From positions 122,521 through 186,520 of the forward strand of contig JACMPP010000114.1 in NCBI GenBank assembly GCA_014377445.1: DNA of 64,000 nt, given 5' to 3'. Source of the DNA: Oligoflexus sp. Lineage in GTDB: Bacteria; Bdellovibrionota_B; Oligoflexia; Oligoflexales; Oligoflexaceae. Position numbers and translations under genes: made by a program. Below the pieces are notes generated by a model that saw nothing but the letters and a program-made list of their open reading frames with translations, was not told where the DNA came from and made no database searches. Below, piece after piece: positions 45,047-53,933 of this stretch. Numbering within the stretch: the first letter of the stretch is position 1; each line of letters opens with the position of its first letter.

Positions 45047-45739
45047 ATGTGGAAAAGAGCGGCTCCCTTTGTTTTTCCATTGCTCGCTGTTCTTATCTTT
45101 GGGGGCGCACTGGTTTCGACCATGCCCGGCCGCATCGTTAAACTCCAGCAAAGCTACGAACTCTACGCAGCACCGCCTCTCGCCCACATGAATCCCAAAT
45201 TTCTCTCAGCTTTCATGCTGGGACAGAAAGCTGTCTACGACGATTTCATTTCGATCTGGTTGCTTCAAACACTGATGCAAAGCGGAGTTGTGAAGGATCA
45301 TGAGAAACTGATGGAACAGATCCGGTCCGTCATCAAGCATGAACCAAAACTTGAAACAACCTATATGCTTTCCTGTTTTGTCATGATCAACGAACTCAAA
45401 CATCCCGAGTATTGCCAGGAAATAAATCTTGCCGGACTCAAAGCCTTTCCGATGAGCTGGCGCCTTTTGATGACCCAGGCCTTTGTGGAATATTCCGCTA
45501 TGAATCATCCCGCGCAAGGCGCGAGTTTTTTCATGATGGCCGCTCAACGCGAAAACGCGCCTCCTTACGTAAAAAAAGCGGCAGAAAAACTACTTAAGAC
45601 CAGGACTTTGACCGACGAGGACATTCAGGCAAGCCTGGAGCTTATTACCCAAGCTGAGGGCAAATCTCAATTTGTCGATATGTTGAAGTCGATCGATAAG
45701 AATAAGAAGCCGGCGGAAGTAGAAAAGACCCCAAAATAA
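45047..45739 (+). CDS. membrane-anchored hypothetical protein of an ABC operon
   Basis: 230 residues from ATG 45047, with GAGGACTCC upstream; the longer frame from 44996 would cover the inverted repeat. One N-terminal membrane segment (about residues 5-23), then an extracytoplasmic helical domain with TPR-like features (FLSAFMLGQKAVYDDFISIW, MSWRLLMTQAFVEYSAM) and a Lys/Glu-rich tail. I do not recognise the family. It starts the operon with the ABC ATPase 10 bp downstream, so it may be a periplasmic partner of the transporter. Confidence 0.7.
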   Translation: MWKRAAPFVFPLLAVLIFGGALVSTMPGRIVKLQQSYELYAAPPLAHMNPKFLSAFMLGQKAVYDDFISIWLLQTLMQSGVVKDHEKLMEQIRSVIKHEPKLETTYMLSCFVMINELKHPEYCQEINLAGLKAFPMSWRLLMTQAFVEYSAMNHPAQGASFFMMAAQRENAPPYVKKAAEKLLKTRTLTDEDIQASLELITQAEGKSQFVDMLKSIDKNKKPAEVEKTPK

Positions 45740-45749
45740 GGATAAGACT

Positions 45750-46718
45750 ATGGTAGCCACACCTGCGATTCTCGAGATTAAAAATCTTAAGAAGGTCTAC
45801 GATCGGGATCTTTTCAAGAAGAAACAGGTCGTCGTCAATGACCTGAGCTGTTCCTTCCTGGAAGGACAATGCACTGCCCTCATGGGCCACAACGGAGCCG
45901 GCAAAACCACGACGATCCGTATGATCTTTGGACTGATCACCCCAGACGCCGGCGAAATCCACTTCCGCGGTCGTCCTCTCACGCTTGAAGACAAACGGAG
46001 CATCGGGTACATGCCCGAAACCAACAAGCTTCCGACCAACCTCACCTGTGAAGAGATCCTTCGCCATCATTTGCGGGTGTTTAGACCTAAACATTTAAAG
46101 CCGAACGAATACGCAGCCGCCATCGAAGAAAAGCTCAAGGAGATCCAACTTTGGGAACATCGGCATAAACGGGTCGGCAAACTATCCAAGGGTATGGGAC
46201 GCCGCCTTTCCTGGGCCCAGGCCACGATTCATAAGCCCGAGCTCATCGTCCTCGACGAGCCGATGTCCGGCCTCGATCCCATGGGCTACCGCCTGATGGT
46301 GGAGCTTATCAACAAGCTCCGTCGCGAAAAGGTCACGATTATTCTCTGTACCCACGAACTTTGGTCGATCGAACAACTCTGCGATCAGGTCCATATCATG
46401 AATCACGGCAAGGTCGTATATTCGACTCTCGACACTAAAATTGAGAAAGTGAAAGAGGAAGCCTCGCACATTCTCACCGTCTCCGGTGCGAATATCGACG
46501 ACATCAAGAAACTCCAATCGGGCACCAACCTCCCGATGTGGCTCAATCTCGAAGCCAAAAGTCACCTGACTCAAATCTCCTGTCGAAGCTACGCTGACAG
46601 CCTGAACTGGATGGAAGCGTGCATGCAGCACGGGCTCCTCATCGTCGAGTTCCAAAAGCTGTCCAACCTAAGCGAAGAACGATTGATTCAATTTTTCGGT
46701 GAGGAGAAAACCGCATGA
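45750..46718 (+). CDS. ABC transporter ATP-binding protein
   Basis: 322 residues. Walker A GHNGAGKTTT near 46-54, a diverged signature LSKGMGRRLSWAQA (Q-loop to signature spacing normal), Walker B LIVLDEPMSGLDP, and a switch His in LCTHELWSIE. The overall type matches ABC-2 family ATPases (NodI/CcmA/GldA-like). The last 80 residues form an extra domain with strands (HILTVSGANID, MWLNLEAKSHL). It overlaps the permease gene by 4 bp, so the two are made together. Confidence 0.92.
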   Translation: MVATPAILEIKNLKKVYDRDLFKKKQVVVNDLSCSFLEGQCTALMGHNGAGKTTTIRMIFGLITPDAGEIHFRGRPLTLEDKRSIGYMPETNKLPTNLTCEEILRHHLRVFRPKHLKPNEYAAAIEEKLKEIQLWEHRHKRVGKLSKGMGRRLSWAQATIHKPELIVLDEPMSGLDPMGYRLMVELINKLRREKVTIILCTHELWSIEQLCDQVHIMNHGKVVYSTLDTKIEKVKEEASHILTVSGANIDDIKKLQSGTNLPMWLNLEAKSHLTQISCRSYADSLNWMEACMQHGLLIVEFQKLSNLSEERLIQFFGEEKTA

Positions 46719-47488
46719 GAACTATAATCGCCGTCGCTTTAGAGACCTTTTTACGCCTCCGTCGGGACAAGATCTTCATGCCGGCACTTCTTATCGGACT
46801 TGGCCTCCTCGCCCTTACGGGACTCGCCAGCTTCTGGGGCGTCGAAGAATTCTTCAAAATTCTCTATGACCTTGGAACGACAGCCTATCTCTTCACCGGT
46901 GCGGCCGTAGCCATATTCTGGGGCAATAAGATCGTCTCTGATTCGAAGACAGAAGGATCGCTCGAGGTCCAACTCGCCTCTCCTATCGGTCGCTCGGTCT
47001 GGTTGGTCGGCAAATTTCTGGGACTTTCAGCAGCGCTTCTCCTGCTTGGAGTCTGCTTTCTCATCGCTTGGCAGGGCATTTACTTCAGCTATGGTATGAG
47101 CTGGATGAACCCCTTCGATCTCAAACTCTTCGGAGTCCTGACGATTTCGTGGCTATTCCTCGCGGCTCTTTCAATGATGTTCGCAACCTTTGCCACCCAG
47201 GCGGTCGCACTATTCTGCACGATCTGGGTTTTTGTTTGTGGACTTATTTCCGCCCCCATCCTGCAAACACTCTCTCCGGAAACCCCAGAATCCACCCGCA
47301 AAGTGGTCGAGGTCGTAGCCGGTATCTGGAACATCAACATGTTCAACATCTCGCAATCGGTCAGCAAATATCATCTCCCGGTCGCCCCTGATGATATTGG
47401 GATGCGAATTGGTTACGGATTTTTACTCTGTGGATTTTTCTTGGGCGTAGCTTGTGTTGCCTTCCAACGCAAAGACATTATCGCTTAA
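46715..47488 (+). CDS. ABC-2 type transporter permease
   Basis: 257 residues with six hydrophobic segments (for example ALLIGLGLLALTG, AYLFTGAAVAIFWG, FLGLSAALLLLGVCFLIAW, and a C-terminal GYGFLLCGFFLGVACVAF). The motif SDSKTEGSLEVQLASPIGR in the first loop is common to ABC-2 permeases of the GldF/NosY group. Works with the ATPase just upstream. Substrate unknown. It is followed 43 bp later by the His-rich protein gene. Confidence 0.88.
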   Translation: MRTIIAVALETFLRLRRDKIFMPALLIGLGLLALTGLASFWGVEEFFKILYDLGTTAYLFTGAAVAIFWGNKIVSDSKTEGSLEVQLASPIGRSVWLVGKFLGLSAALLLLGVCFLIAWQGIYFSYGMSWMNPFDLKLFGVLTISWLFLAALSMMFATFATQAVALFCTIWVFVCGLISAPILQTLSPETPESTRKVVEVVAGIWNINMFNISQSVSKYHLPVAPDDIGMRIGYGFLLCGFFLGVACVAFQRKDIIA

Positions 47489-47531
47489 AATTCGCGTCGC
47501 AAACCTTTATTCTGTCTAAGGAATTAAGATC

Positions 47532-48017
47532 ATGGCTCGTGCCGTCAATCAAACGCTTGCGTGGTTATCTTCGGTTTTGATAAGCCTTTTGGTTTTTGCG
47601 GCAGGCTACGGACTGTTTTCAATGATGGCGAAATCGAGTCATGATGCCGAAGATCATGAGTCAACGACCTCTCATGACAAAGCGGGTCACGAGGACGGTG
47701 GACATGGGGAAGCTGCTACTGAAGGACATGGAGGTGGCGATGAGCATGGGGCTGCGAAATCTTCGGGGCATGCTGCCGAAGCAGAAGGTCACGGAACTGG
47801 TCATGGCGAAGTGAAAGCGGATGCGCATGATGATGGTCACGGGAATGAGGCGAAGGGTCACGCGGCAGCCGACCCACACGCCAAGGCCGATGCCCCTGCC
47901 AGCGATCTAAACCCCAAGAAACATGCAGGGGCTGAGGACGGACCGCAAGGCAAAGCGGAAGAAAAAGAAGAAGAGATTTCAGCGGACAAATTCAAACACA
48001 AAGATGAGCATCCTTGA
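47532..48017 (+). CDS. histidine-rich membrane-anchored protein
   Basis: 161 residues. A single N-terminal hydrophobic segment (about residues 8-31) is followed by a disordered, highly charged region with 17 histidines, many in Gly-His-Gly or His-x-Glu/Asp contexts, and an acidic C-terminus. Such segments bind Zn, Ni, Co or Cu. It is the last gene of the ABC-2 operon, and its own ATG has a ribosome site TAAGGAAT. A metal-sensing or metal-buffering role for the transporter is inferred. No conserved fold is recognisable. Confidence 0.8.
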   Translation: MARAVNQTLAWLSSVLISLLVFAAGYGLFSMMAKSSHDAEDHESTTSHDKAGHEDGGHGEAATEGHGGGDEHGAAKSSGHAAEAEGHGTGHGEVKADAHDDGHGNEAKGHAAADPHAKADAPASDLNPKKHAGAEDGPQGKAEEKEEEISADKFKHKDEHP

Positions 48018-48023
48018 TAAGAC

Positions 48024-48794
48024 TCACTTGTCAGTCGATTTGAGTTCGCTCTGGAAGCGGAGCGACCACACTCTCAGCAATGCCTCCAAGACGATCCTGC
48101 TCGACATCTTCGACTGGCCCTCACGTCGCTCACTGAAAACAATCGGATGCTCAATAAGCTTAAGGTCAGCCCGATAAGCTCTGTATTTCAATTCGATCTG
48201 AAACGAGTAGCCCTCGCTTCGGATCGTTTTCAATCCAATCTTATGCAGGGCTTCGGCGGTCCAGGCATTGAAACCACCGGTCAGATCTCTCACCGTCATA
48301 CCAAGAATTGTACGAGCGTACAGACTGCCCGCTCTTGAAATGAGCTTGCGGAAGAAATGCCAATTTTCAGTCGAGCCTCCCACAACGTAACGACTGCCAA
48401 TTACGACATCGGCGTCCTGCAAGCTGCGAATCAAACTCGGGAGTTCTTTGGGATCGTGAGAGAAGTCGGCATCCATTTCGACCAGAGCCTGGTAGCCCCG
48501 CGCGAGAGCCCATTCGAAGCCTGCGATGTAGGCTGTACCCAGACCGAGCTTTCCGGCTCTCGATAACAAATGAAGCCTGCCAGTCGCCCCTTCGCCGTCC
48601 TTTGCATTTCCCTCTTCTTTGGCCTGCATACGGCGAATGATATCACCTGTACCATCCTGGGAGTTATCGTCGACGACCAGGATATGAAGTTTAGGCATCG
48701 ACGCCCAAGCCGCGTTAATAATGCCTTCAATATTCAGGGCTTCGTTGTAGGTTGGAATCACGACGATAGCTTGAAATTTTGATTTCTCAGACAA
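48024..48794 (-). CDS. polyprenol-phosphate mannosyltransferase-type glycosyltransferase (GT2)
   Basis: About 256 residues if started at TTG 48794, which has an ideal AAGGAG seven bases upstream; an ATG-started frame to 48860 is longer by 22 unconserved residues. Motifs: AIVVIPTYNEALNIEGI, VVDDNSQDGTGDI, and EMDADFSHDPKELPSLI, as in Dpm1-type enzymes that load a sugar on polyprenyl phosphate. No C-terminal membrane segments. It converges with the His-rich gene with a 6-bp gap. Mannose is likely but not proven. Confidence 0.88.
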   Translation of the reverse strand: MSEKSKFQAIVVIPTYNEALNIEGIINAAWASMPKLHILVVDDNSQDGTGDIIRRMQAKEEGNAKDGEGATGRLHLLSRAGKLGLGTAYIAGFEWALARGYQALVEMDADFSHDPKELPSLIRSLQDADVVIGSRYVVGGSTENWHFFRKLISRAGSLYARTILGMTVRDLTGGFNAWTAEALHKIGLKTIRSEGYSFQIELKYRAYRADLKLIEHPIVFSERREGQSKMSSRIVLEALLRVWSLRFQSELKSTDK

Positions 48795-48908
48795 AATCAG
48801 CTCCTTGGCAACTGAGGGACGAGGGATGAACTGTACCTCGAGGCCGAATTGGACTAACATAACGCTGACGTTACTACAGCGATTCGATAACTAGGACGAA
48901 GCGTCTAT

Positions 48909-49142
48909 ATGGCAGACAACAAACAGCACGACAAGGATAATCTGATCGACCTGGCAGCCCAGCGTCGAAAATTTCAGAACCGTCCTAACCCTAGCAGCAA
49001 CAAAAAGTATGCCGTCGGTCAGGTGGCAAAGAAAAAGCCTCTTAAGGACACGAAATCGAAGACTGGTCCCCGTTGGTATCACTACGTTCAGCTATTTGCA
49101 TTTTTGGCAGTTCTGGCTTGGATGATGCAGCGTTGTCAGTAG
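48909..49142 (+). CDS. small tail-anchored hypothetical protein
   Basis: 77 residues, very basic (Lys, Arg, Asn, Gln), with one C-terminal hydrophobic segment (YVQLFAFLAVLAWMMQ) and a final Cys. It has the look of a tail-anchored protein. No family known. Its 3' end overlaps the convergent HNH gene by 101 bp, which is unusual; one of the two may be mis-predicted. Confidence 0.55.
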   Translation: MADNKQHDKDNLIDLAAQRRKFQNRPNPSSNKKYAVGQVAKKKPLKDTKSKTGPRWYHYVQLFAFLAVLAWMMQRCQ

Positions 49143-49425
49143 GACTCTTCTTGAAATCCTGCATATAGTCTTGCCATTCCATCGGGGTCAAACTGCGTTT
49201 TTGTTCGTTACAGTTTTTGCACGCAGGTACGAGATTTCCGGCTGTGCTTCGACCGCCACGACTGATAGGGACGACATGATCCATGGTGACTTCGCTGCGG
49301 CCAATCGGAGTCTGGCAGTAGTAGCAGTTGGTCTTTTGAATAAGATTCTGCCACCAACGAGACTTTTTCAGCTCCTTGGCTTTATTCCGCTCACGGGTCG
49401 TCCATTCTTCGTCAAATTCCCACAT
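49042..49425 (-). CDS. HNH endonuclease
   Basis: About 127 residues from ATG 49425 with AAAGGAAG upstream. The HNH core is clear: CYYC knuckle, MDHVVPISRGGRS (the His and general base), NLVPACKNCNEQK. The C-terminal 50 residues are low complexity. These small nucleases occur singly or in mobile elements; there is no phage context here. The 3' end overlaps a convergent small gene. Confidence 0.85.
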   Translation of the reverse strand: MWEFDEEWTTRERNKAKELKKSRWWQNLIQKTNCYYCQTPIGRSEVTMDHVVPISRGGRSTAGNLVPACKNCNEQKRSLTPMEWQDYMQDFKKSPTDNAASSKPELPKMQIAERSDTNGDQSSISCP

Positions 49426-49921
49426 ATTTTCTTCCTTTATAGCCCTCACCGTATACCAGACTGTCCGAGCCTTCGCTAGATTGTTTTGCGCCCTTTTTAT
49501 CAATGCAGTCGCACAAATAGCGAAATCTCACTCCAATGCCCCCGGCTCCGTCTCGACCCGCAAGATCAGGTCAATTGGGAGAGCATGGACTCCTGGCCAA
49601 GCCGTTCCAATCTCGCCACGATTCAAATCGGAACCGAGCATCCTAATCCAAATTCCTCTCGACCCGATTCGTGGTCGACGGCGAGCGTTCCGATTTTTTT
49701 AAACTCTTCGGACCTACTCCAAGTTCCGACAATTTTCCTCGCGTGAAATTATCTGATAGGATCACGTCTAGACGACTCGTGACAGGACGTGCAGCAGACT
49801 ATGCAGAAGAAGCGAGTTTTCGGTCTCGAAACAATGCTTGGTGGCTGCAAAAAATGATGCAAAAATGCAAGTTTCAGAGTATGTTTCCCGCACATAAATG
49901 ACCCACTTCGGCGAGGTTACC
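49426..49921. other. upstream region of acnA, no gene seen
   Basis: Short frames exist on both strands but none has a ribosome site with protein-like content. Probably holds the acnA promoter and a long leader. No conserved RNA structure was recognised. Confidence 0.5.
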
Positions 49922-52612
49922 ATGGCCACGAATAGACCAGATTCATTCAAGTCGCTCAAAACTTTACAAGTCGACGGCGAAACCTTTCATTACTACAGTT
50001 TGCCCGACGCGGTAAAAAACGGTCTCGGAGACATCTCGAAGCTGCCTTACTCCCTCAAAGTTCTTCTCGAAAACCTTCTTCGCTACGAAGACGGTACGAT
50101 CGTTAAAGCAGAAGATGCAAAAGCCCTACAAAAATGGCAGGAAACAAAGACATCTCAACATGAGATCGCTTATCATCCTGCCCGCGTTCTCATGCAGGAC
50201 TTCACGGGTGTTCCCGCCGTTGTAGACCTCGCTGCCATGCGTCAGGCAATGCTTGAGCTCGGTGGCAAACCTGAGAAAATTAATCCATTGTCCCCCGTCG
50301 ATTTGGTCATTGACCACTCGGTTATGGTCGACTTTTCCGGTACTGCTGATGCGTTTACTAAAAACGTTGACCTTGAATTCTCCAGAAACCTTGAGCGCTA
50401 TGAATTCCTCAAGTGGGCTCAAAATTCCTTTGATGGTTTCAGTGCCGTTCCTCCCGGAACTGGTATTTGTCACCAAGTAAACCTTGAATATCTTGCCAAG
50501 GTTATCTGGACCAAAACAGATGAAGACGGCAAAAAGTGGGCTTTCCCTGACACCTGCGTTGGTACCGACTCCCACACGACCATGGTCAACGGCCTCGCGG
50601 TTCTGGGTTGGGGCGTGGGTGGTATCGAAGCTGAAGCCGCCATGCTCAGTCAGCCTGTTTCTCTAGTCCTTCCTGAAGTTATCGGCTTCCGTTTGACCGG
50701 CAAACTCAAAGAAGGCGTGACCGCGACCGACCTCGTATTGAGGGTCACTGAAGAACTTCGTAAAGTCGGTGTCGTCGAGAAATTCGTAGAATTTTTCGGT
50801 CCTGGTCTTGATGAATTGGCGCTCGCTGACCGCGCAACTATTGCTAACATGGCTCCGGAATACGGCGCAACATGCGGCTTCTTCCCTATCGATGCCGAAA
50901 CCATTCGTTACATGCGTTTCACCGGTCGCGAAGAAAAACAAGTGAAGCTCGTCGAAGCTTACGCAAAAGCGAACGGCTTCTGGCGTGACAACTCAATCGA
51001 AGCCAACTACACCAAAACAGTTGAGTTGAACCTCGATACAGTTGAGCCAAGCATCTCCGGTCCATCCCGTCCGCAAGATCGCATCAGCCTCAACAAAGCA
51101 AAAACAACCTTCCGCGACAGTCTGCCAAAGACTTTCAAAGTTGCAGAAGCTGATTTCAACAAACAAGCCGATGTTGATGGCGAAAAATTCAAACTCGAGC
51201 ACGGCAGCGTCGTGATCACTGCGATCACTAGCTGTACCAACACCTCGAACCCATCTGTCCTCGTTGCAGCCGGCCTCCTCGCGAAAAAAGCGATCGAGCT
51301 TGGGTTGACGGCCAAACCATGGGTGAAAGCGTCTCTCTCCCCCGGCAGTCAGGTGGTAACCGATTACTTGAAGGCGGCCGGCCTCACGCCTTACCTCGAC
51401 AAGCTTGGCTTTCAACTCACAGGTTATGGTTGCATGACCTGCATCGGCAACTCAGGTCCATTGGCTGAAAACATCAGTAAATCGATCGGCACAAACAACC
51501 TCGTCGCAGCTGCGGTTCTTTCGGGCAACCGGAACTTCGAAGGCCGAATCAGCCCTGACGTGAGGGCTAACTTCCTGGCCTCGCCCCCACTCGTTGTCGC
51601 TTACGCTCTGACCGGGTCTGTGAACGTCGACATCACAACTGAATCTCTCGGCAAGGGCAAAGACGGCAAAGACGTCTTCTTGAAAGACATCTGGCCAAGC
51701 AACAGAGAAATCAGCGATACAATCGCAAGATCTTTGACACCGGAAATGTTCAAAAAGCGTTATGGCAACGTCGCTCAAGGCCCCGTTCAGTGGCAGAAGA
51801 TCAATGCTGTGAAAGGCATGACCTTCAATTGGTCGAAAGACTCCACCTACGTTCGCCACCCACCTTATTTCGAAGGCATGACCCGCGAAATCAAGGGCCA
51901 GGTCGACATCAAAGGCGCACGCGCACTCGGTATCTTCGGCGACAACATCACGACCGACCATATCTCTCCAGCAGGCAACATCAAGGCCGACAGCCCTGCC
52001 GGTAAATACCTGATTGAACACGGCGTGAAAGTGATAGACTTCAACTCTTACGGCGCACGACGCGGTAACCACGAAGTCATGGTTCGCGGTACTTTCGCCA
52101 ACATTCGTATCAAAAACGAAATGATGGATGGCAAAGAAGGCGGTTTCACCAAGTTCATTCCAAGCGGCGAATCCATGTCCATCTACGATGCGGCAGAGAA
52201 ATATCGCGCGGACAAAACTCCTTTGGTCGTCTTCGGCGGCAAAGAATACGGCATGGGTTCTTCCCGTGACTGGGCTGCGAAAGGCACTTTCCTCCTCGGC
52301 GTTCGAGCCGTTGTTGCCGAAAGCTTTGAGCGTATTCACCGGTCGAACCTCATTGGTTTCGGTGTCTTGCCTCTGACTTTCCTGGCTGGCGAAGATCGCA
52401 AAACTTACAAACTGCTTGGCGACGAAACCTTCGAACTCCAAGGCATTCCAAGCATGAAACCACGCGAGCGCATGACCTTCAAAGTCACACGCAAAGATGG
52501 AACGAAGTTCGACCTCGTCGCTCAATCGTCTATCTACAGTGCGGACGAACTGGATTACTACCGTAACGGCGGTATCCTCCAATACGTTCTCCGTAAGCTT
52601 CTCGCTCAATAA
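49922..52612 (+). CDS. acnA: aconitate hydratase A
   Basis: Aconitase/IRP1 type, 896 residues from ATG 49922 with GCGAGG upstream. It isomerises citrate and isocitrate in the TCA cycle. Three cluster cysteines are visible: ITSCTNTSNPSVL and GCMTCIGNSGPL. GSSRDWAAKGTFLLGVRAVVAESFERIHRSN-type region near the C-terminus is the substrate-binding swivel domain. Monocistronic; a strong terminator follows. Confidence 0.98.
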   Translation: MATNRPDSFKSLKTLQVDGETFHYYSLPDAVKNGLGDISKLPYSLKVLLENLLRYEDGTIVKAEDAKALQKWQETKTSQHEIAYHPARVLMQDFTGVPAVVDLAAMRQAMLELGGKPEKINPLSPVDLVIDHSVMVDFSGTADAFTKNVDLEFSRNLERYEFLKWAQNSFDGFSAVPPGTGICHQVNLEYLAKVIWTKTDEDGKKWAFPDTCVGTDSHTTMVNGLAVLGWGVGGIEAEAAMLSQPVSLVLPEVIGFRLTGKLKEGVTATDLVLRVTEELRKVGVVEKFVEFFGPGLDELALADRATIANMAPEYGATCGFFPIDAETIRYMRFTGREEKQVKLVEAYAKANGFWRDNSIEANYTKTVELNLDTVEPSISGPSRPQDRISLNKAKTTFRDSLPKTFKVAEADFNKQADVDGEKFKLEHGSVVITAITSCTNTSNPSVLVAAGLLAKKAIELGLTAKPWVKASLSPGSQVVTDYLKAAGLTPYLDKLGFQLTGYGCMTCIGNSGPLAENISKSIGTNNLVAAAVLSGNRNFEGRISPDVRANFLASPPLVVAYALTGSVNVDITTESLGKGKDGKDVFLKDIWPSNREISDTIARSLTPEMFKKRYGNVAQGPVQWQKINAVKGMTFNWSKDSTYVRHPPYFEGMTREIKGQVDIKGARALGIFGDNITTDHISPAGNIKADSPAGKYLIEHGVKVIDFNSYGARRGNHEVMVRGTFANIRIKNEMMDGKEGGFTKFIPSGESMSIYDAAEKYRADKTPLVVFGGKEYGMGSSRDWAAKGTFLLGVRAVVAESFERIHRSNLIGFGVLPLTFLAGEDRKTYKLLGDETFELQGIPSMKPRERMTFKVTRKDGTKFDLVAQSSIYSADELDYYRNGGILQYVLRKLLAQ

Positions 52613-52632
52613 TCCTCACCAAGTACTGTGCG

Positions 52633-52658
52633 GCCCCGGGTCATTCCGGGGCTTTTTT
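52633..52658 (+). terminator. terminator after acnA
   Basis: A GC-rich 7-bp stem GCCCCGG / CCGGGGC with a 6-base loop is followed by TTTTTT. Confidence 0.9.
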
Positions 52659-52680
52659 AATGTCAAAATTCCTAATATTT

Positions 52681-52794
52681 TTAATTAGTTGCTTCATGAA
52701 CAAAGTTGGTATCGCCAGGCCATACTTTGCCGAAGGCGAAGGCGCCGAGCCAATCGATGGTGGGGATGCCTGGGTCGTTCGGTTCATTGGTGTC
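52681..52794 (-). pseudogene. C-terminal gene fragment
   Basis: A 37-codon frame ending in TAA at 52681-52683 reads PNDPGIPTIDWLGAFAFG, then WPGDTNFVHEATN. It is closed upstream by TAA at 52795-52797 and has no start. The content is clearly protein-like, so I take it for the tail of a lost gene. Family unknown. It lies just past the acnA terminator, at the edge of the degraded accessory patch. Confidence 0.45.
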
Positions 52795-53004
52795 TTAAAA
52801 AATATATGATACGCCCTTAAGCAGAGGCCGCTGCCTAAAGGAAAAGCTTCTGCTCTAACTCCAAGAATCACTCCTCAGCAGACTTCTGATGCCCTTCCTC
52901 CTTGTCCTTCGACACTACTGCCGATATTCGCCATTCTCGACATTGCACGCGCTGTGGCTCTTCAAACCATAAACAATACAATATTTTTAATAACTTATAA
53001 ATTT

Positions 53005-53068
53005 TTACAACTATTGTTATAAAACGATTGACACAATATGCCGATGAGACTTACAACAGTTGTTATAA
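53005..53068 (+). promoter_or_regulatory. hicAB promoter with paired 18-bp operators
   Basis: Two near-palindromic 18-mers at 53005-53022 and 53051-53068 share the form TTACAAC-n4-GTTATAA; they differ only at 2 of 18 positions. Between them is TTGACA at 53028-53033; 17 bp further is TTACAA (53051-53056), so the second operator covers the predicted -10. The first operator lies immediately upstream of the -35. This fits repression by HicB or the HicAB complex. Confidence 0.7.
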
Positions 53069-53098
53069 GATTCTCAAAGGCTAGGGAATCTCTGTGAC

Positions 53099-53275
53099 AT
53101 GAAGAGAACAGAACTCGAATCGAAACTTAAAGAGCTGGGGTGGGAATTCGATCGTCATGGCGGGAACCATGATGTGTGGAAAAAATGGTCTTCGACTGAA
53201 GCAGTCCCAAGGCACAAAGACATTAATGAACAGCTTGCCAAAGCAATCCTAAAGCGTGCTTGTAGAGTTCAATAA
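53099..53275 (+). CDS. hicA: HicA-family mRNA interferase toxin
   Basis: 58 residues, too small for many gene finders. The HicA fold is a dsRNA-binding-like domain with a catalytic His; here that is H24 in HGGNHDVW, and the downstream VPRHKDINEQLAKAILK is the typical family ending. It degrades mRNA in translation-dependent fashion when free. The antitoxin gene follows after 12 bp. The ribosome site upstream is poor (CTAGGGAATC), which could keep its level low. Confidence 0.9.
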   Translation: MKRTELESKLKELGWEFDRHGGNHDVWKKWSSTEAVPRHKDINEQLAKAILKRACRVQ

Positions 53276-53287
53276 GGGGGACTGAGT

Positions 53288-53695
53288 ATGTTAATCACTG
53301 CAAAGATTTTTGAAGATAAAGGTGGGTGGCTTGCTCAATGCGAATCGTTTTGCTTGATGACTCAGGGCAGCTCTAAGAACGATGCACTTTCAATGCTGAG
53401 TGATGCTGTGCAATCGCTGTATCCAAACTTTAATCATCAAGTCACCTGGATCAATGAAAAGGAAGGACTAGCTGCTGTTGAATCTGAAAGTATTGCTGAA
53501 GCACTTGGCATCATGATTGAACGCAACAGAAACGACAGTGACCTTACACTGAATGAGTTCGCAAATCTCGTTGGATCTAGAAATCACAATTCAATTTATG
53601 CATATGAAAGAGCCACGCGAGAAGCGTCTTTCACCAAAATTGAAGAGCTAATGAAGGCTCTAGGTAAAAAGCTAGTGATTACTCTAGCCTCTTGA
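53288..53695 (+). CDS. hicB: HicB-family antitoxin with HTH domain
   Basis: 135 residues. N-terminal partial RNase H-like HicB domain (LITAKIFEDKGGWLAQCE, SKNDALSMLSDAVQSL) neutralises HicA; the C-terminal part (SDLTLNEFANLVGSRNHNSI to LMKALGKKLVITLA) is an XRE-like helix-turn-helix that would bind the operators upstream. Strong AAGGGGG precedes the ATG. Base composition is more AT-rich than the flanks, which suggests acquisition. Confidence 0.88.
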   Translation: MLITAKIFEDKGGWLAQCESFCLMTQGSSKNDALSMLSDAVQSLYPNFNHQVTWINEKEGLAAVESESIAEALGIMIERNRNDSDLTLNEFANLVGSRNHNSIYAYERATREASFTKIEELMKALGKKLVITLAS

Positions 53696-53777
53696 GTTTT
53701 GAATAATGGATCAAACCTAGTCTCCATGATAGGTTCCCGAATTATATTCAGGTTTGACTTAGATCACGGAGCCCTCA

Positions 53778-53933
53778 ATGAATATCCTCCAACCTGTCCT
53801 CGCCCTCGTAATTTGGACCTTTGTCCTCTGGTTCCTGCTCTACGCCACGCGCCTGCCCGCAATGCAGAAAGCTAAAATAAAAAAGGTAGAGGGCAAGCCG
53901 CAAGAGGAATGGCGAACGCCATTGGAAGCTTGA
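53778..53933 (+). pseudogene. MAPEG-family protein, 5' fragment
   Basis: 51 codons: NILQPVLALVIWTFVLWF, then YATRLPAMQKAKI, the usual first membrane helix of bacterial MAPEG (eicosanoid/glutathione metabolism) proteins, which are normally about 130 residues. After residue 36 the match is lost and the frame ends at TGA. A ribosome site GGAGCCC lies upstream. A truncated gene fused to unrelated DNA. Confidence 0.7.

Noticed and set aside
49486..49746. 86-codon plus-strand frame before acnA
   Set aside because: Ser/Pro/Asn-rich random-looking content and no ribosome site.
51452..52609. 385-codon minus-strand open frame
   Set aside because: Antisense shadow of acnA.
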